Source: Gentiana macrophylla (taxonomy: Eukaryota; Streptophyta; Magnoliopsida; Gentianales; Gentianaceae). Taken from it: a DNA stretch of 64,000 bases. This document shows, piece by piece, positions 11,061 to 23,874 of the stretch. The notes below the pieces were generated by a model. It did not search any database. It was given only the letters and a program-made list of their open reading frames with translations, and was not told the DNA's origin. The position numbers and the translations under genes were made by a program. Numbering within the stretch: the first letter of the stretch is position 1; the number at the start of each line of letters is the position of its first letter. Where the stretch lies: contig CM047805.1 of NCBI GenBank assembly GCA_026214975.1, positions 194,804,601 to 194,868,600 of the forward strand, read 5' to 3'.

Positions 11061-12355
11061 CAGATGATAAAATCGAGGTAGTAAATTTGGGAGAGGAACA
11101 AGAAAGCTTGTCAGTCAATATAGGATCATGGATCCCAGATCAGTTTAAAATAGAGCTTGTTGAGATCTTAAAGGAGTTTAAAGACATGTTTGCATGGAAG
11201 ACGGATGACATGCCAGGCTTGTCCCCCGAACTGGCCCTGCACAGGTTACATGTGGACCCAGCGCGGAAACCGATTAGACAAAAGAAAAGACAGTTTGCAA
11301 AAGATCGAATGGAGGCCATTCAAAGGGAAGTAGAGAAATTACTACAAGCCGGGATCATACGTGAAGTGTTTTACCCGACCAGCTAGCAAACCCAGTCCTG
11401 GTAAAAAGCCGATGGTAGGCGCGGCGAATGTGTGTAGATTTTATCGACTGAACAGGGGCTTGCCCCAAGATTGTTACCCACGCCTAAGATTGACAGGTTA
11501 GTTGACTCAACGGTCGGATTTGAAATCTTTGCATTCCTAGATGCGTACAAAGGATACCACCAAATTGCCATGGACCCGGACGATGCGGAAAAGACGGCAT
11601 TCATTACAGAAGAAGGAACGTTCTGCTATGTTACTATGCCGTTTGGGTTAAAGAACGCTGACGCCACTTATCAAAGAGCGGTGAATAAGATATTCGAGAA
11701 GCAGATTGGGAAGTGCATGGAAGTCTATGTAGATGATCTTTTGATCAAGAGCAGGTCTCTAGATCAGTACATGATCGACGTCCGGGAAGTATTTGGGGTA
11801 CTCAGGCAGACCCAAATGAAACTTAACCCAAAAAAGTGTACATTTGGGGTCAGGTCAGGTAAATTCCTGGGTTACATGATTTCAAAAGAAGGAATTAGGG
11901 CTAACCCAGACAAAGTTGAAGCCTTAAAAACAATGCCACCACCCAGAAGCATCAAGGAGGTGCAAAGGCTAACCGGCCGCATGGCCGCACTGAGTAGGTT
12001 CCTATCCAAGTCGGCACAGCGTGCTTTACCATTCTTTAAAATCCTGAGGAAAGCAAGTCCCTTCCAATGGAATGAGGACAGTCAGAAGGCATTTGACGAT
12101 TTGAAGGAGTACTTGGCCGAGCTACCAACCCTGACGTCTCCCCAGGAGGGAGAAACTCTGCTTTTATACTTGGCAGTAGTTGATGAGGCAATCAGTGCGG
12201 TCCTAATTAGAGAAGAAGGACACATACAAACACCCGTGTTTTATGTAAGCCGAGCTTTACATGGACCAGAACTCAGGTACACGAACGCGGAAAAACTAGC
12301 TTTGGCTCTGGTACACGCCTCAAGAAAGTTACGACCATACTTCCAAGCACATTCC
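11061..12355 (+). CDS. Reverse transcriptase and start of RNase H of the Tat element, interrupted by element C
   Basis: Plant Ty3/gypsy RT: PARKPIRQKKRQFAKDR in the N-terminal part, FAFLDAYKGYHQIAMDP-type palm, TFCYVTMPFGLKNADATYQR, then the catalytic YVDD motif at about 11730. The connection domain and RNase H onset (LLLYLAVVDEAISAVLIREE, PVFYVSRAL) follow up to 12355. One frame change lies between 11386 and 11471, just before the palm. The enzyme would copy element RNA into cDNA. RNase H is cut by element C and resumes at 21837 after one TSD copy. Confidence 0.9.
12351..12355 (+). repeat. Left target-site duplication of element C (ATTCC)
   Basis: ATTCC precedes the TGTTA terminus and recurs at 21832-21836 after the CAACA terminus. 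Confidence 0.92.
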
Positions 12356-14169
12356 TGTTAGGAAATCACTAGTTTAACGCAGCGGAATTTAAAATTTGAT
12401 TTCCTTTTCTAGATCGTTCTTCGTTTAATGCAATAAACACGTTAAGTAGTTTGACGGTTATACCTTAGATGATCTACAAGATCGTCGCTTTGACCGCCAA
12501 CGGAGAGTAGTTCAATGCGCAAAACCGTCCACGCTGCGTCCGGCCTCTATCGCTAATCCACACGAACCCCTCGCCGGAATCCTCCTTGGATTGCTATCGA
12601 GAAAAACTCCGGCCGCTAGATCGGACCTTTTCTTCCTCACAAACTCACTATGGAGAGCTCTCTATTTTACACAAGAATTATGAACTCTTGCAATTGTGTT
12701 GTACAAAAGAGCTTGACACCCACTTCCTTTTATATAGGAAGTGGCGCCCATCTCAAGTGTGGAGGAGAAGAAAACCTTTTCCAATAAAATAAGGAAAATC
12801 AATTAGATTGATTTATCTCTTTAATTATAATATTTTGTCAATATCATATATTGATTATAATTATCTTATTACCATAAATCTATTTTTCCAAAATCAATTA
12901 ATATCCTATATTAATATTATGGCAATATTTATTAATTAAAGTGCACAATCCAAGTGTATCTCATACACCCAAAAGTGGCGCCCTTTAGTCAATAAATTGA
13001 CTTCCGAATATTCTTTAATTAATATAATTTATATATAATTAATATCTTGTATTTTATTTATTCATAATAAATAAATACCACCATATTAATTTACCACTAT
13101 AACCTTTATAGTCTGTAGAGATAAACTTTCCTTATTTGGTTATCACTATAACCGCATTTTAATCCGACTCGATGTTCATATGTGTGTGACCCGATAGGCT
13201 TCCGAATATGTTGGCCGTAGACACAAAGTGCAATTTACCAAAATGCCCTTCATACCTAACGATCACGGGATAGCGTCTAGCAACACACCGTGACTTCGAT
13301 TATCGGAAGAGTCAAAAGCAATGACTACTACCTTTCATGTGAAGCAGTTACCGTGTAACTTACAATCCTATCGCTATAATAATATCCATACGATCGTATC
13401 TCGAGTGTCAATACATTGACGATCGTATCTTATAATCTGGATATCATGCTCTCTCGGAATAACACATTTACTCCCACTTTGCAAAGATTCTCGAGAGCTA
13501 GACATTCCTTATAAGAAGGCCATTTCGGATATTCAATCCCTATCATAGGATATGCGATTCCCGGACGACCAATCATGTATACTCCGCATGCTTCAATATC
13601 ATACCCAATCACTACCGCATGATCGCCCCGTGGTTAGAGAAATCTCAATAGTGTCAAAGCATGACAATCCACACCGTGATGCCATGAAGACTCCGGTCAA
13701 AAGGATAATTACACAACCGCCACATAGTGTGACACTTAATGTAAGTGGAGTCATCTAACGTCGCATTCTCTAATACACGTCCACGTCTGGGTCCAAGTGT
13801 CTCTACACTTCGATGACGAGATCTATCCCTACCTTCTAAAAGGTAGAAGACATCCAATACGTGCTAGTCGATTATACTATCAATGTCCCATTTGATAATA
13901 TGTAAGACTAGAGACATTTAAGTACCAACCTTGTTATAGTGATTAGAGATCTCATCAACCATAATCACTATCATGGTTTCTCTATCACATTGATACTAGG
14001 GGCGTTACTATATATATACAACAAATAATATGAAGACAAACAATACATATAATAACATAAGTGCTTTTATTAATCATAATAAAGTTATTACATGAACTAA
14101 ATAGATCAGAAATGACCCGACCGGTCGGATCCGGTCCGACCCGATTGGGTTTAGGACACCTTTCCAACA
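12356..14169 (-). repeat. 3' LTR of element C
   Basis: Matches 20013-21831 throughout. Starts TGTTAGGAAATCACTAG and ends TTTCCAACA in plus-strand coordinates. Confidence 0.93.
12721..12743 (-). promoter_or_regulatory. TATA box inside a short inverted repeat, element C LTR
   Basis: TATATAAAAG on the minus strand lies between CACTTCC (12721-12727) and GGAAGTG (12737-12743). The other LTR keeps both arms at 20372-20378 and 20389-20395. This is the likely core promoter in each LTR. Confidence 0.55.
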
Positions 14170-14184
14170 ATCTCCCACTTGGCC
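14170..14184 (-). other. Polypurine tract of element C
   Basis: On the minus strand GGCCAAGTGGGAGAT directly precedes the 3' LTR and overlaps the end of pol. Confidence 0.8.
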
Positions 14185-17100
14185 TAAAGCCAATCACCCA
14201 TATGCCTAAGCCCGTGCAAGTGAACATGTTTCTCATGCTTAGCTTGAGACAATGCCTTGGTTAACGGATCAGCTATGTTATCATCCGTGTGGACTTTCTC
14301 TATCTTTACATCTCCTCTATCTACTATCTCTCTAATCAAGTGATAGCGCCAGTAGCACATGTTTGGACTTCACGAGACCTTGGTTCCTTTGATCGAGATA
14401 TCGCTCCATTATTATCACAAGATGCAGAGGCACTTTGGACCTTCAATGGAGGAACCACACCAAGTTCGATGTGAACTTCTTCATCCAAACTGCTTCCTTT
14501 GCCGCCTCCGAGGCTGCTATGTATTCGGCTTCCGTTGTAGAATCTGCAGTAGTCTCCTGCTTGGAACTCTTCCAGCTCACTGCTCCGCCGTTAAGCGTGA
14601 AAACAAATCCAGATTGTGACTTAAAGTCATCCTTGTCAGTTTGGAAACTGGCATCTGTGTAACCTCGTAATACTAAATCATCATTCCCGAAAACCAGGAA
14701 CATATCCCTGGTACGTCTCAAGTACTTAAGGATATTCTTGACAGCAATCCAGTGACCATCACCTGGATTGGACTGGTACCTACTAGTCATACTAAGAGGG
14801 TACGAGACGTCTGGTCTTGTGCATAACATGGCATACATGATAGACCCGATTGCCGAAGCATAAGGGACTTTACTCATTTGTGCCCTTTCCTCCTCTCGCT
14901 TAGGACTCATTCCCTTGACAGTAGACCCCATGTGACATGGGCGGCAATCCTTTCTTGGGCGCTCCATGCCGAATCTCTTCAAAGATCTTGTCTATGTAGG
15001 TGGATTGCGATGCACCAAGCAACCTTTTAGATCTATCTCTATAGATCTTTATTCCCGAAATATAGTTTGCCTCACCCAAGTCCTTCATAGAGAAGTTCTT
15101 GGATAACCAAGCTTTGATCGATTGTAACATAGGCACATCATTCCCTATGAGCGCGATGTCATCCACATAAAGCACTAGGAACACAATGGCACTCCCACTA
15201 ACCTTCTTGTAAACACAGGGCTCATCTTCGTTCTTGATGAAATCAAACTGCTTGATTATCTCATCAAAGCGAAGATTCCAACTCCGAAGCTTGCTTTAAT
15301 CCATAAATGGATCTTTGCGCTTTACACCATCCTGGCGTCATTGGTTGTGAAACCTCAGTACATGTCATATACACTTCCTCGCACGTGTTCCCGTTAAGGA
15401 AAGCCGCTTTCACATCCATCCGCCAGATTTCGTAATCATGGTATGCCGCAATAGCAAGCAAAATTCTAATGGATTTTAACATGGCAACAAAGCAGAAGGT
15501 TTCATCATAGTCAACTCCTTGTCTTTGCTTATAACCTTTGCCACCAACCTAGCCTTGTAGGTGGTCACGTTATCGTCCATGTCGGTCTTTCTCTTAAAGA
15601 CCCATTTACACCCTATGGGAACTATTCCTCAGGCGGATCAACTAAGTTCCAAACTTGGTTGTCCTTCATGGATTCCATCTCGTAAATTCATGGCTTCAAG
15701 CCATTTCTCTTTGTCGTGCCTTAATAGCACCTCCTCATAAGTTCTAGGGTCCTCATCTTCCATGAGATACACGCCGGTGTACCTATCGGGTCCACGGCGC
15801 TCCTCGTGGATCTTCGAGGTGTTATTGTGTCTACGGTAGAGGGTGGCGCCACATTTGTATGTGGTGTCTCCTCTACTTCCATCAACGGATCATTATCCGT
15901 AAGTGGTTCTCGAATTTCTTCAAGATCAATCTTACTCCCACCGACCTATCCGAGAATAAACTCTTTCTCCGTAGTGGCCGATCCCGCAACAAACACCTTT
16001 TGTTCCTCGGGGTGGTAAAATTGGTACCCTTTGGTTTCCTAGGATAACCCACAAACAGACATTTGTCGATCTAGGTTCCAGCTTTGTCGTGCATGGTTCG
16101 TTTCACATAAATGGACATCCCCAAGGTTTCATGTAACCTAGTGTTGGTTTCCTCCTTTGAACACTTCATAGGAGTGGACTCAACCGCCTTTGATGGAACT
16201 CGGTTCGGTGTATAGGATGCGGTTTCTAGAGCATACCCCAAAACGATTTTGGAAGAATCAGATAGCTCATCATGGAACGTACCATGTCTAACAAAGTACG
16301 ATTCCTCCTCTCGTATATGCCATTCATTTGTATGCGTCCTGGAGGGGTCCATTCGAGTAGAATCCCATTCTCCTTTAAATAACTTTGAAACTCTCCATCT
16401 AGGTATTCTCCACCTCGATCGGATCGAAGTGTTTTGATTTCTTTACCTAGTTGTTTCTCCACTTCACTTCGAATTCTTTGAACTTTTCAAGGCTTCGGAC
16501 TTATACTTCATTAAGTATATATAACCATAGCGAGAATGGTCATCATGAAAGTGATAAAATAAGAGTATCCTCCTTTGGCTTGAATTGACATTGGGCCACA
16601 CACATCGGTATGTATAAGCTCAAGCAATTCATTGGATCTTATCCTTTGCCACTAAAAGGTGACTTTGTCATCTTGCCAAGTAAACAAGCTTCGCATGTAT
16701 CAAACGATTCGTAATCGAATTGATCCAAAGATTCCATCTTTATGGAGTTTGGAAATGCGATTCTTATTTATATGGCCAAGTCTACAATGCCATAAGTAGG
16801 ATTCATTCAAGTCATTTATTTTGGCTTTCTTGTTATTTATATTAAGTACATCAACATTCATATCTAATATGTAGAGACCATTGCTAAGTATGCCAAGACC
16901 ATAAAAGATTCCATCACGTGAAAAGAACAACATTTATTCTCAAACGTAAAAGAAAATCCATCAACATCTAATGCGAGAAATAGAAATAATGCTCTTCGTA
17001 AAGAGCGGGAACAAAATAACAGCTTATTGAGTTCTAGTACTAGCCCACTGGGCAATGAAAGAAAATAAACTCCTACGGCCGGTAGCAGCAACACTTGCTC

Positions 17101-18059
17101 CATTTCCAACGCGTGAGGTCCACCTCTCCTTTCCTCGGATCTTTAGTTCTTCTTAGTGCCTGCATATTCGTTGCAAATATGAGAACCACAACCAAAGATC
17201 TAATACCCAAAGTGGTTAGACTTAGAAGAAGTAATGTTGATCTCAATCATAAATATACCTGTCGAAGCATCGTAATGCTTCTTCTTGGTACTCAAGAAGC
17301 CCTTGCGCTTTCTCCTCCAATGTCCGGTCTCACCGCAATGGAAGCAAGCATCCTTGGATTTGTCTTTTTGCTATCTTAGGCGTTGGCTTAGTGCAAATTT
17401 TCGCCTTCTTGGACTTTTTTTGGGCTTTTGCCTTGCCCTTGCTCAAGTGACCAAAGAACACTTGCTTTCCTTCCCTACAAAGGTGCCCTCAAAGCAGCTT
17501 TCAACATGTTCAATAACTCCGCTAGTGAGCAATCTATCTTGTTCATGTGATAGTTCATCACAAACCGTGAGAATGAGTCGTAGAGATTGCGAGAATCAAG
17601 TCAATACTCAACTCGCTCCAACTTGTGGCCCAGCTTCCCCCAAGCCTCTCTATGTACCCGATCATTTTAAGCACGTGTGACCCCACAAAGCGAGTCCCGG
17701 ATGCCATCTTACAACTAAACAGGGCCTTCGAGACCTCGTGACTCTCGGTCAAGAGACCGAGAAGCGTAAAGTTCCTTCCAGGTGGACCATGATAGAGTAG
17801 GCGTCCATAGACTCATGCTTTGTTCTGCAGCCCGGTGTCATAGAAGCAAGCATGATACATGTAGCATCGATCTTCAGCGAGCGATGGTGCTTGTTGTACT
17901 TCTCGACAACATCTACAAACCGAACCCTCGGGGCTTTTCCGGTAGGCCTCGCCCAAGACATAGCCAATCTTCTCGTGCCTCAAAACGATTTTGAGGTTTC
18001 TTTTTAGTTTCGTCAAGCTTGTTATCGATGATAAAACGAAGGTTCAATTTGTTTGACAT
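14184..18059 (-). pseudogene. Gag-Pol polyprotein region of the copia element, frame-disrupted
   Basis: The gag start is the minus-strand ATG at 18059 (MSNKLNLRF). Reading leftwards: gag to about 17400; a CCHC-like FHCGETGHW at about 17345; a protease region with SHICN at about 17190; the GAG-pre-integrase WHCRLGHINKNRISKLH at about 16790; integrase core LRSDRGGEYLDGEF and ERRNRTLLDMVRSMM at 16226-16462; RT with AAFLNG (about 15400) and the YVDD box (about 15165); RNase H with GYTDASFQTD and KQETTADSTTEAEYIAASEA (14490-14700); stop near 14184. Expected length is about 1290 residues, but at least eight frame changes are seen. The protein would carry out capsid formation, cleavage, integration and reverse transcription. 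Confidence 0.85.
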
Positions 18060-19998
18060 TTTCTACAACAATAAATAAAGATAGAATAAGTAAAAGCTCA
18101 TGTATAAAAACCTAAATTTGCACCAAGAAATTTATAAGGTTTTACTCCCACTAGCCAACTATTCCCTATTGGCTTTCAAGAATTTTAATTAATTCTTTAG
18201 CGGTCGGGACCCTATCTAGTTGCCTTAATCCTCGACGGTGGTCGATCAATCTCGGCAATTTCGAAGGTAGGTACTCTACTACCGATGATCGCATCGCGAC
18301 TCCCAAAGGGTCGACTAGTCAACTCTTTGACGTTTCACATCTCTATGTGATAGTCAACCCTTTGTCTCTAAAGTCGACGGCCTCTGACGGTGGCCAATCA
18401 CCGAAAGACTTTAGTCGAGTCATAACCCAATATTCATGAGATCTCGTGGCGATCATATCTCAATAATAACGATATACCCGTGGTAGGTCAACTCCCGACG
18501 GTGGTCGATCGCTTGATCCGAACAAAGGCTCTTCACCGTCATTATAATATTGGGAGACAATTTTGGCTCGATTTTTGGCGTGGGAATAATTTTAAATTAA
18601 TTCACTTAATTAATTTGGTTTAATTATGGTCTCATCTACTATGTGCATATTACTACGATATCATATAAAGTAAAACATACACAACATTCCGCGCATAAAA
18701 TAACCGGTATGATCATGGACTTTTCTAAAGCGGTTTCTCAATACAAACCGACGAAACCGCTGGTCACAAACTAAGGGTATCTCGCAAACGCCAATAGGAT
18801 CTTTATTGTCAGACGCCAATGGGTTCTTTATCTCTCCTTGGTCTTCAACTTCTTGCTCCATTCTTGTTACATAATAATTAATTACACCCGCCGCGCACAC
18901 GGGGAGCTCGAGGAATGGGATAAATGCAAAAAAGTAAACTAGGTCACGCTCTTCATAACGGCTGGACAATTTTCAAAAAACCAACATAAAGAAAACATTC
19001 TCATCTATCCTATTTGGCCGAGTCCACGATCAATCGGCATCCATATAATCACATTATATCTACACATCTAATCCATACAATTTTATCTTATGAAAAAGAT
19101 TAAATTCTAATTTTTAACTACTCATGCGTCTTTATTTTATCACATCAAATAATTAAATAACTTTTAATTAATTATATGATTTAACCGAAAATTAAAATTA
19201 ACATTTAATTTTAAATCGATTTCAATTTTAATTAAATTTGAACTATTCAAAATAAAATTAAAATTATAAAGTCTCCTATTTGTTTCATTTCCAAAACTAA
19301 ATTTAGCTTAGGCTCACTGTTTTCCAAAATCAAAATTTTGAAGTGGCTGAAACTGCAGCTAAGCTATTCCAAATCAAATATTTGGAAAGGCTCAGCCTAC
19401 TCCAAATCAAATATTTGGAAAGGCCAAATTATTTTAGTTCAGGCACGCCACTTTCCAAAATCAAAATTTTGGAAGTGGCAGCTTAGCGCTGTCTATTCCA
19501 AATCAAATATTTGGAAGGGCTGGCTCTATTCCAAATCAAATATTTGGAAAGGCCAAATAATTTTGGTTTAGGCTCGCCACTTTCCAAAATCAAAATTTTG
19601 GAAGTGGCCTAGGCCTAGGCCTATTCCAAATCAAATATTTGGAAAGGCCAATGTCCCATATGGTTTCCCAATGGTCCAAACTATTTGAACCATTGGTTGG
19701 CCATATGACACAACCAAACAAACGAGATATCTATGCACAATAAAATATCACAAAGCGAAAGCGGTTGATCTCCCCATTGGAAGAGAGAGAGCCGACGGAC
19801 GGCAACCCTAGGGTTACCGCCGCCCGCCCGCCGCCGCCGCCCGCCGCCCTTGAGAGGGGCGCCGCAATGGCCGACCCCCAAGAACCCTATTTTTTTTTTT
19901 TTTTTTTTTTTTTGTTTTAACGCTTCGTGATTTAAATCTTGCATCTATCGATTAAATACTACGCATTTAAATTATGCTTATTGCTTAAGCTCAAGTCC
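18060..19998 (-). other. Long untranslated leader of the copia element
   Basis: About 1.9 kb between PBS and gag without a coding frame. It contains AT-rich sequence at 19080-19280, the higher-order palindromic repeat, a CCGCCGCCCGCC-rich tract at 19816-19850, and a T-run (A-run on the element strand) at 19891-19913. Confidence 0.6.
19324..19645. repeat. Higher-order array of near-palindromic 17-18 mers
   Basis: Two related units alternate: CCAAAATCAAAATTTTGG at 19324 (shortened), 19455 and 19584, and CCAAATCAAATATTTGG at 19369, 19402, 19498, 19531 and 19626. The order is A-B-B-A-B-B-A-B, so the larger repeat is about 130 bp. Confidence 0.9.
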
Positions 19999-20011
19999 GG
20001 CTCCGATACCA
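19999..20011 (-). other. Primer binding site of element C
   Basis: On the minus strand TGGTATCGGAGCC, one mismatch from the TGGTATCAGAGC site complementary to initiator tRNA-Met that is usual for plant copia elements. Confidence 0.85.
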
Positions 20012-20012
20012 C

Positions 20013-21831
20013 CGTTAGAAATCACTAGTTTAACGCAATGGAATTTAAAATTTGATTTCCTTTTCTAGATCGTTCTTCGCTTAATGCAATAAACACGTTA
20101 AGTAGTTTGACGGTTATACCTTAGATGATCTACAAGATCGTCGCTTTGACCGCCAACGGAGAGTAGTTCAATCATAAGCCGTCCACGCGTCCGGCCTCTA
20201 TCGCTAATCCACACGAACCCCTCGAATCCTCCTCCTGATTTGCTATCGTAAAAAACTCCGGTCGCTAGACCGGACCTTTTCTTCCTCACAAACTCACTAT
20301 GGAGAGCTCTCTATTTTACACAAGAATTATGAACTCTTGCAATTGTGTTGTACAAAAGAGAGCTTGACACCCACTTCCTTTTTATAGAGGAAGTGGCGCC
20401 CCATCTCAAGTGTGGAGGAGAAGAAAACCTTTTTCCAATAAAATAAGGAAAATCAATTAGATTGATTTATCTCTTTAATTATAATATTTTGTCAATATCA
20501 TATATTGATTATAATTATCTTATTACCATAAATCTATTTTTCCAAAATCAATTAATATCCTATATTAATATTATGGCAATATTTATTAATTAAAGTGCAC
20601 AATCCAAGTGTATCTCATACACCCAAAAGTGGCGCCCCTTTAGTCAATAAATTGACTTCCGGAATATTCTTTAATTAATATAATTTATATATAATTAATA
20701 TCTTGTATTTTATTTATTCATAATAAATAAATACCACCATATTAATTTACCACTATAACCTTTATAGTCTGTAGATAAACTTTCCTTATTTGGTTATCAG
20801 CTATAACCGCATTTTAATCCGACTCGATGTTCATATGTGTGTGACCCGATAGGCTTCCGAATATGTTGGCCGTAGACACAAAGTGCAATTTACCAAAATG
20901 CCCTTCATACCTAACGATCACGGGATAGCGTCTAGCAACACACCGTGACCCCCAATTATCGGAAGAGTCAAAAGCAATGACTACTACCTTTCATGTGAAG
21001 CAGTTATCGTGTAACTTACAATCCTATCGCTATAATAATATCCATACGATCGTATCTCGAGTGTCAATACATTGACGATCGTATCTTATAATCTGGATAT
21101 CATGCTCTCTCGGAATAACACATTTACTCCCACTTTGCAAAGATTCTCGAGAGCTAGACATTCCTTATAAGAAGGCCATTTCGGATATTCAATCCCTATC
21201 ATAGATATCGCGATTCCCGGACGACCAAATCATGTATACTCCGCGATGCTTCAATATCATACCCAATCACTACCGCATGATCGCCCGTGGTTGGAGAAAT
21301 CTCAATAGTGTCAAAGCATGACAATCCACACCGTGATGCCATGAAGACTCCGGTCAAAAGGATAATTACACAACCGCCACATAGTGTGACACTTAATGTA
21401 AGTGGGTCGATCTAACGTGACGCATTCTCTAATACACGCCCACGCATACCCAAGTGTCTCTACACTTCGATAGACGAGATCTATCCCTACCTTCTAAAAG
21501 GTAGAAGACATCCAATACGTGCTAGTCTGATTATACTATCAATGTCCCATTTGATAATATGTAAGACTAGAGACATTTAAGTACCAACCTTGTTATAGTG
21601 ATTAGAGATCTCATCAACCATAATCACTATCATGGTTTCTCTATCACAGATTGATACTAGGGACGTTACTATATATATACAACAAATAATATGAAGACAA
21701 ACAATACATATAATAACATAAGTGCTTTTATTAATCATAATAAAGTTATTACATGAACTAAATAGACTGTAAATGACCCGACCCGGTCGGATCCGGTCCG
21801 ACCCGATTGGGTTTAGGACACCTTTCCAACA
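20013..21831 (-). repeat. 5' LTR of element C
   Basis: Partner of 12356-14169. Its first plus-strand base is C instead of T. The two copies are nearly collinear with small clustered differences. Confidence 0.93.
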
Positions 21832-21836
21832 ATTCC
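21832..21836 (+). repeat. Right target-site duplication of element C (ATTCC)
   Basis: Second copy of 12351-12355; the host RNase H reading continues directly after it. Confidence 0.92.
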
Positions 21837-23722
21837 ATCACTGTGGTCACAGACCAACCTCTGCGTCAGATCTTGGCGCGACCTGATACCTCGGGCAGAC
21901 TAGCCAGATGGGTGATCGAGCCGCGAATATGATCTCGACTACCAACCCCGAATCGCCACAAAGCCAGGCTTTAGCCGACTTCTTGGTCAAGGAATTCAGT
22001 CGAGACAGATAAAGAATACCGACAGACAGTCGATACTGGACCCTTTTGTAGATGGAGCATCGGGAAAAAAAGAGCGAGAGCGTGCCTCTTGCTCACCGGG
22101 AAGGGAAGAATTTCCGTATATGCACTGCGCTTCAACTTTGCGGCTACAAACAACGAGGCGTAATACGAGGCTTTAATTATCGGGCTCCGATTAGCCAACA
22201 AGCTAGTAGGAGATAACTCGCACGTATTCGATGACTCCCGCCAGGTGGTTAACCACATCAAGGGTGAATATGAGGCGAAGGAGGAATCAATGAAGAAATA
22301 CTTGGCGGCGAAAGACAGCTTTGCTAAAAAACTTCAAGTCAGTCCATATAGAGCAGGTCTCTCGATCCAAGAACAAAAAAGCTGATGCCCTCTCCAAGTT
22401 GGCATCTAATTTTTTCTCAGATAAAAAAGTTTTGGTGGAACAGCTGACCGAACGAAGTTATGTCGTGAGCGAAGTACAACCGATTAGCCAACAGACCACC
22501 TGGATGGACCCCATAACCTCTTATCTAAAACACGGTATTCTGCCAACTGACAAGGTTCAGTCCAGGAAGATCAAGCTACAGGCAAGCAGGTATGCTCTCT
22601 TTGATGATATCCTATACAGACGATCGTTTATATCACCATGGCTCAGGTGTGCTACCCAGGAAGAAGGAAATTATCTACTCAGGGAAATCCACCTCGGCAT
22701 TTGCGGAAACCACGCAGGAGCCCGGACACTAGCTCGTAAATGCCGCTTGTTCGGGTATTATTGGCCAACTATGCAAAACGACGCAAACGACTTGGTATTC
22801 AGTGCAAGTCATGCCAGTGCATGATAACTTGTCACACCGCCGCATGAGAACATGATTCCTTTGGTCTCTCCTTGGCCCTTTTATCGGTGGGGGGTAGACT
22901 GGTTGGGCTGTTCCCCGAGCTCGGGTAACTTACGCTTTCTTGTCGTGGGTCGTGATTACTTTACTAAGTGGGTGGAGGCCGAGGCCTTGACCACCATCAC
23001 CGCAGGCCATACGAAATTTTTGTGGAAAAAACATCGCCTCATCGCTTTGGGATACCCAAGATCCTCGTGTCGGACAATGGAACATAGTTTGAAGACAGGA
23101 CAGTCAAGTCATGGTGCGCCGAGTTGGGTATAGTCCAACATTTCACCTCTGTCGGCCATCCTCGTGGCCAATGGCGTGCAGAGCGCACCAACAGCAGCTC
23201 AAGTTTGGGTTGAAGAAGAGACTGGAAGAAGAGGGACAGGCATGGGTCGAGCATTTGCCTAACATCCTTTGGGCGTACAGAACTACTCCAAACTCAGCTA
23301 CCGGAGAAACTCCTTTTGCTTTAGCTTATGGATGTGAAGCAGTCATTCCGGCCGAAATAGGGCTCCCCTCCCCGAGGACCGAGCTCCACACAGTCACAGA
23401 CCATGACACCGAGCTCAGACATGCCAAGGACAACTTGGAAGAAGCCAGGGAAGTGGCCTATATCCGGATGGCAAGATACAAACAGAGAATATCCCAATAC
23501 TACAATTATAAGGTTAAGCATTCCTACTTCAAAGAAGGAGACTTGGTACTAAGGAAGAACGAGGTCAGCAAGCAGGGTCCCCAGGGAAAGCTTAACCCGA
23601 ACTGGGAAGGCCCGTACAGAGTGGTTAAGGTTCATGGAAAGGTGCTTACCAATTAGCTAACGCGAATGGCCAGACCGTACCAAGAAGCTGGAATGCCAGC
23701 AACCTTAGAAAGTTTTATGCCT
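21837..23722 (+). pseudogene. RNase H end and integrase of the Tat element
   Basis: RNase H continues from 21837 in a broken frame. The open stretch from 22321 reads through the RNase H end (VSRSKNKKADALSKLAS) into the integrase zinc-binding region (HLGICGNHAGARTLARK, then YYWPTM). The core follows at 22870-23130 (GVDWLG, FLVVGRDYFTKWVEAEA), and the C-terminal part at 23111-23656 (WAYRTTPNSATGETPFALAYG, EGDLVLRKNEV). Pol ends near 23722 with NLRKFYA. Two or more frame changes occur, near 22820 and 23100. Integrase would insert the cDNA. Confidence 0.88.
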
Positions 23723-23874
23723 AAAACGAATCCAGGCTCGATTCTATCTTTCCATTTTATGTTGTCTTTCTCAATAAAAGTGTTATCAAACACCTTTGAG
23801 TTCTAATAAATATATGATTCTTTCATGTTATATATTGTTATATTATGTACTGTGATTGAATTTTTGTTAACTGA

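Larger units (their letters stand above)
12356..21831 (-). mobile_element. Element C: Ty1/copia LTR retrotransposon, minus strand
   Basis: 9.5 kb with 1.8-kb LTRs (12356-14169, 20013-21831), TG...CA termini, and ATTCC target duplications. PBS at 19999-20011 and polypurine tract at 14170-14184 show the minus direction. The domain order read leftwards is gag, protease, integrase, reverse transcriptase, RNase H, which defines copia. A 2-kb leader with a higher-order palindromic repeat separates PBS from gag. It splits RNase H of the Tat element. Confidence 0.93.

Noticed and set aside
19324..19645. CRISPR-like regularly spaced repeats
   Set aside because: Plant nuclear context, near-palindromic units inside a retrotransposon leader, spacers not unique; no cas genes.
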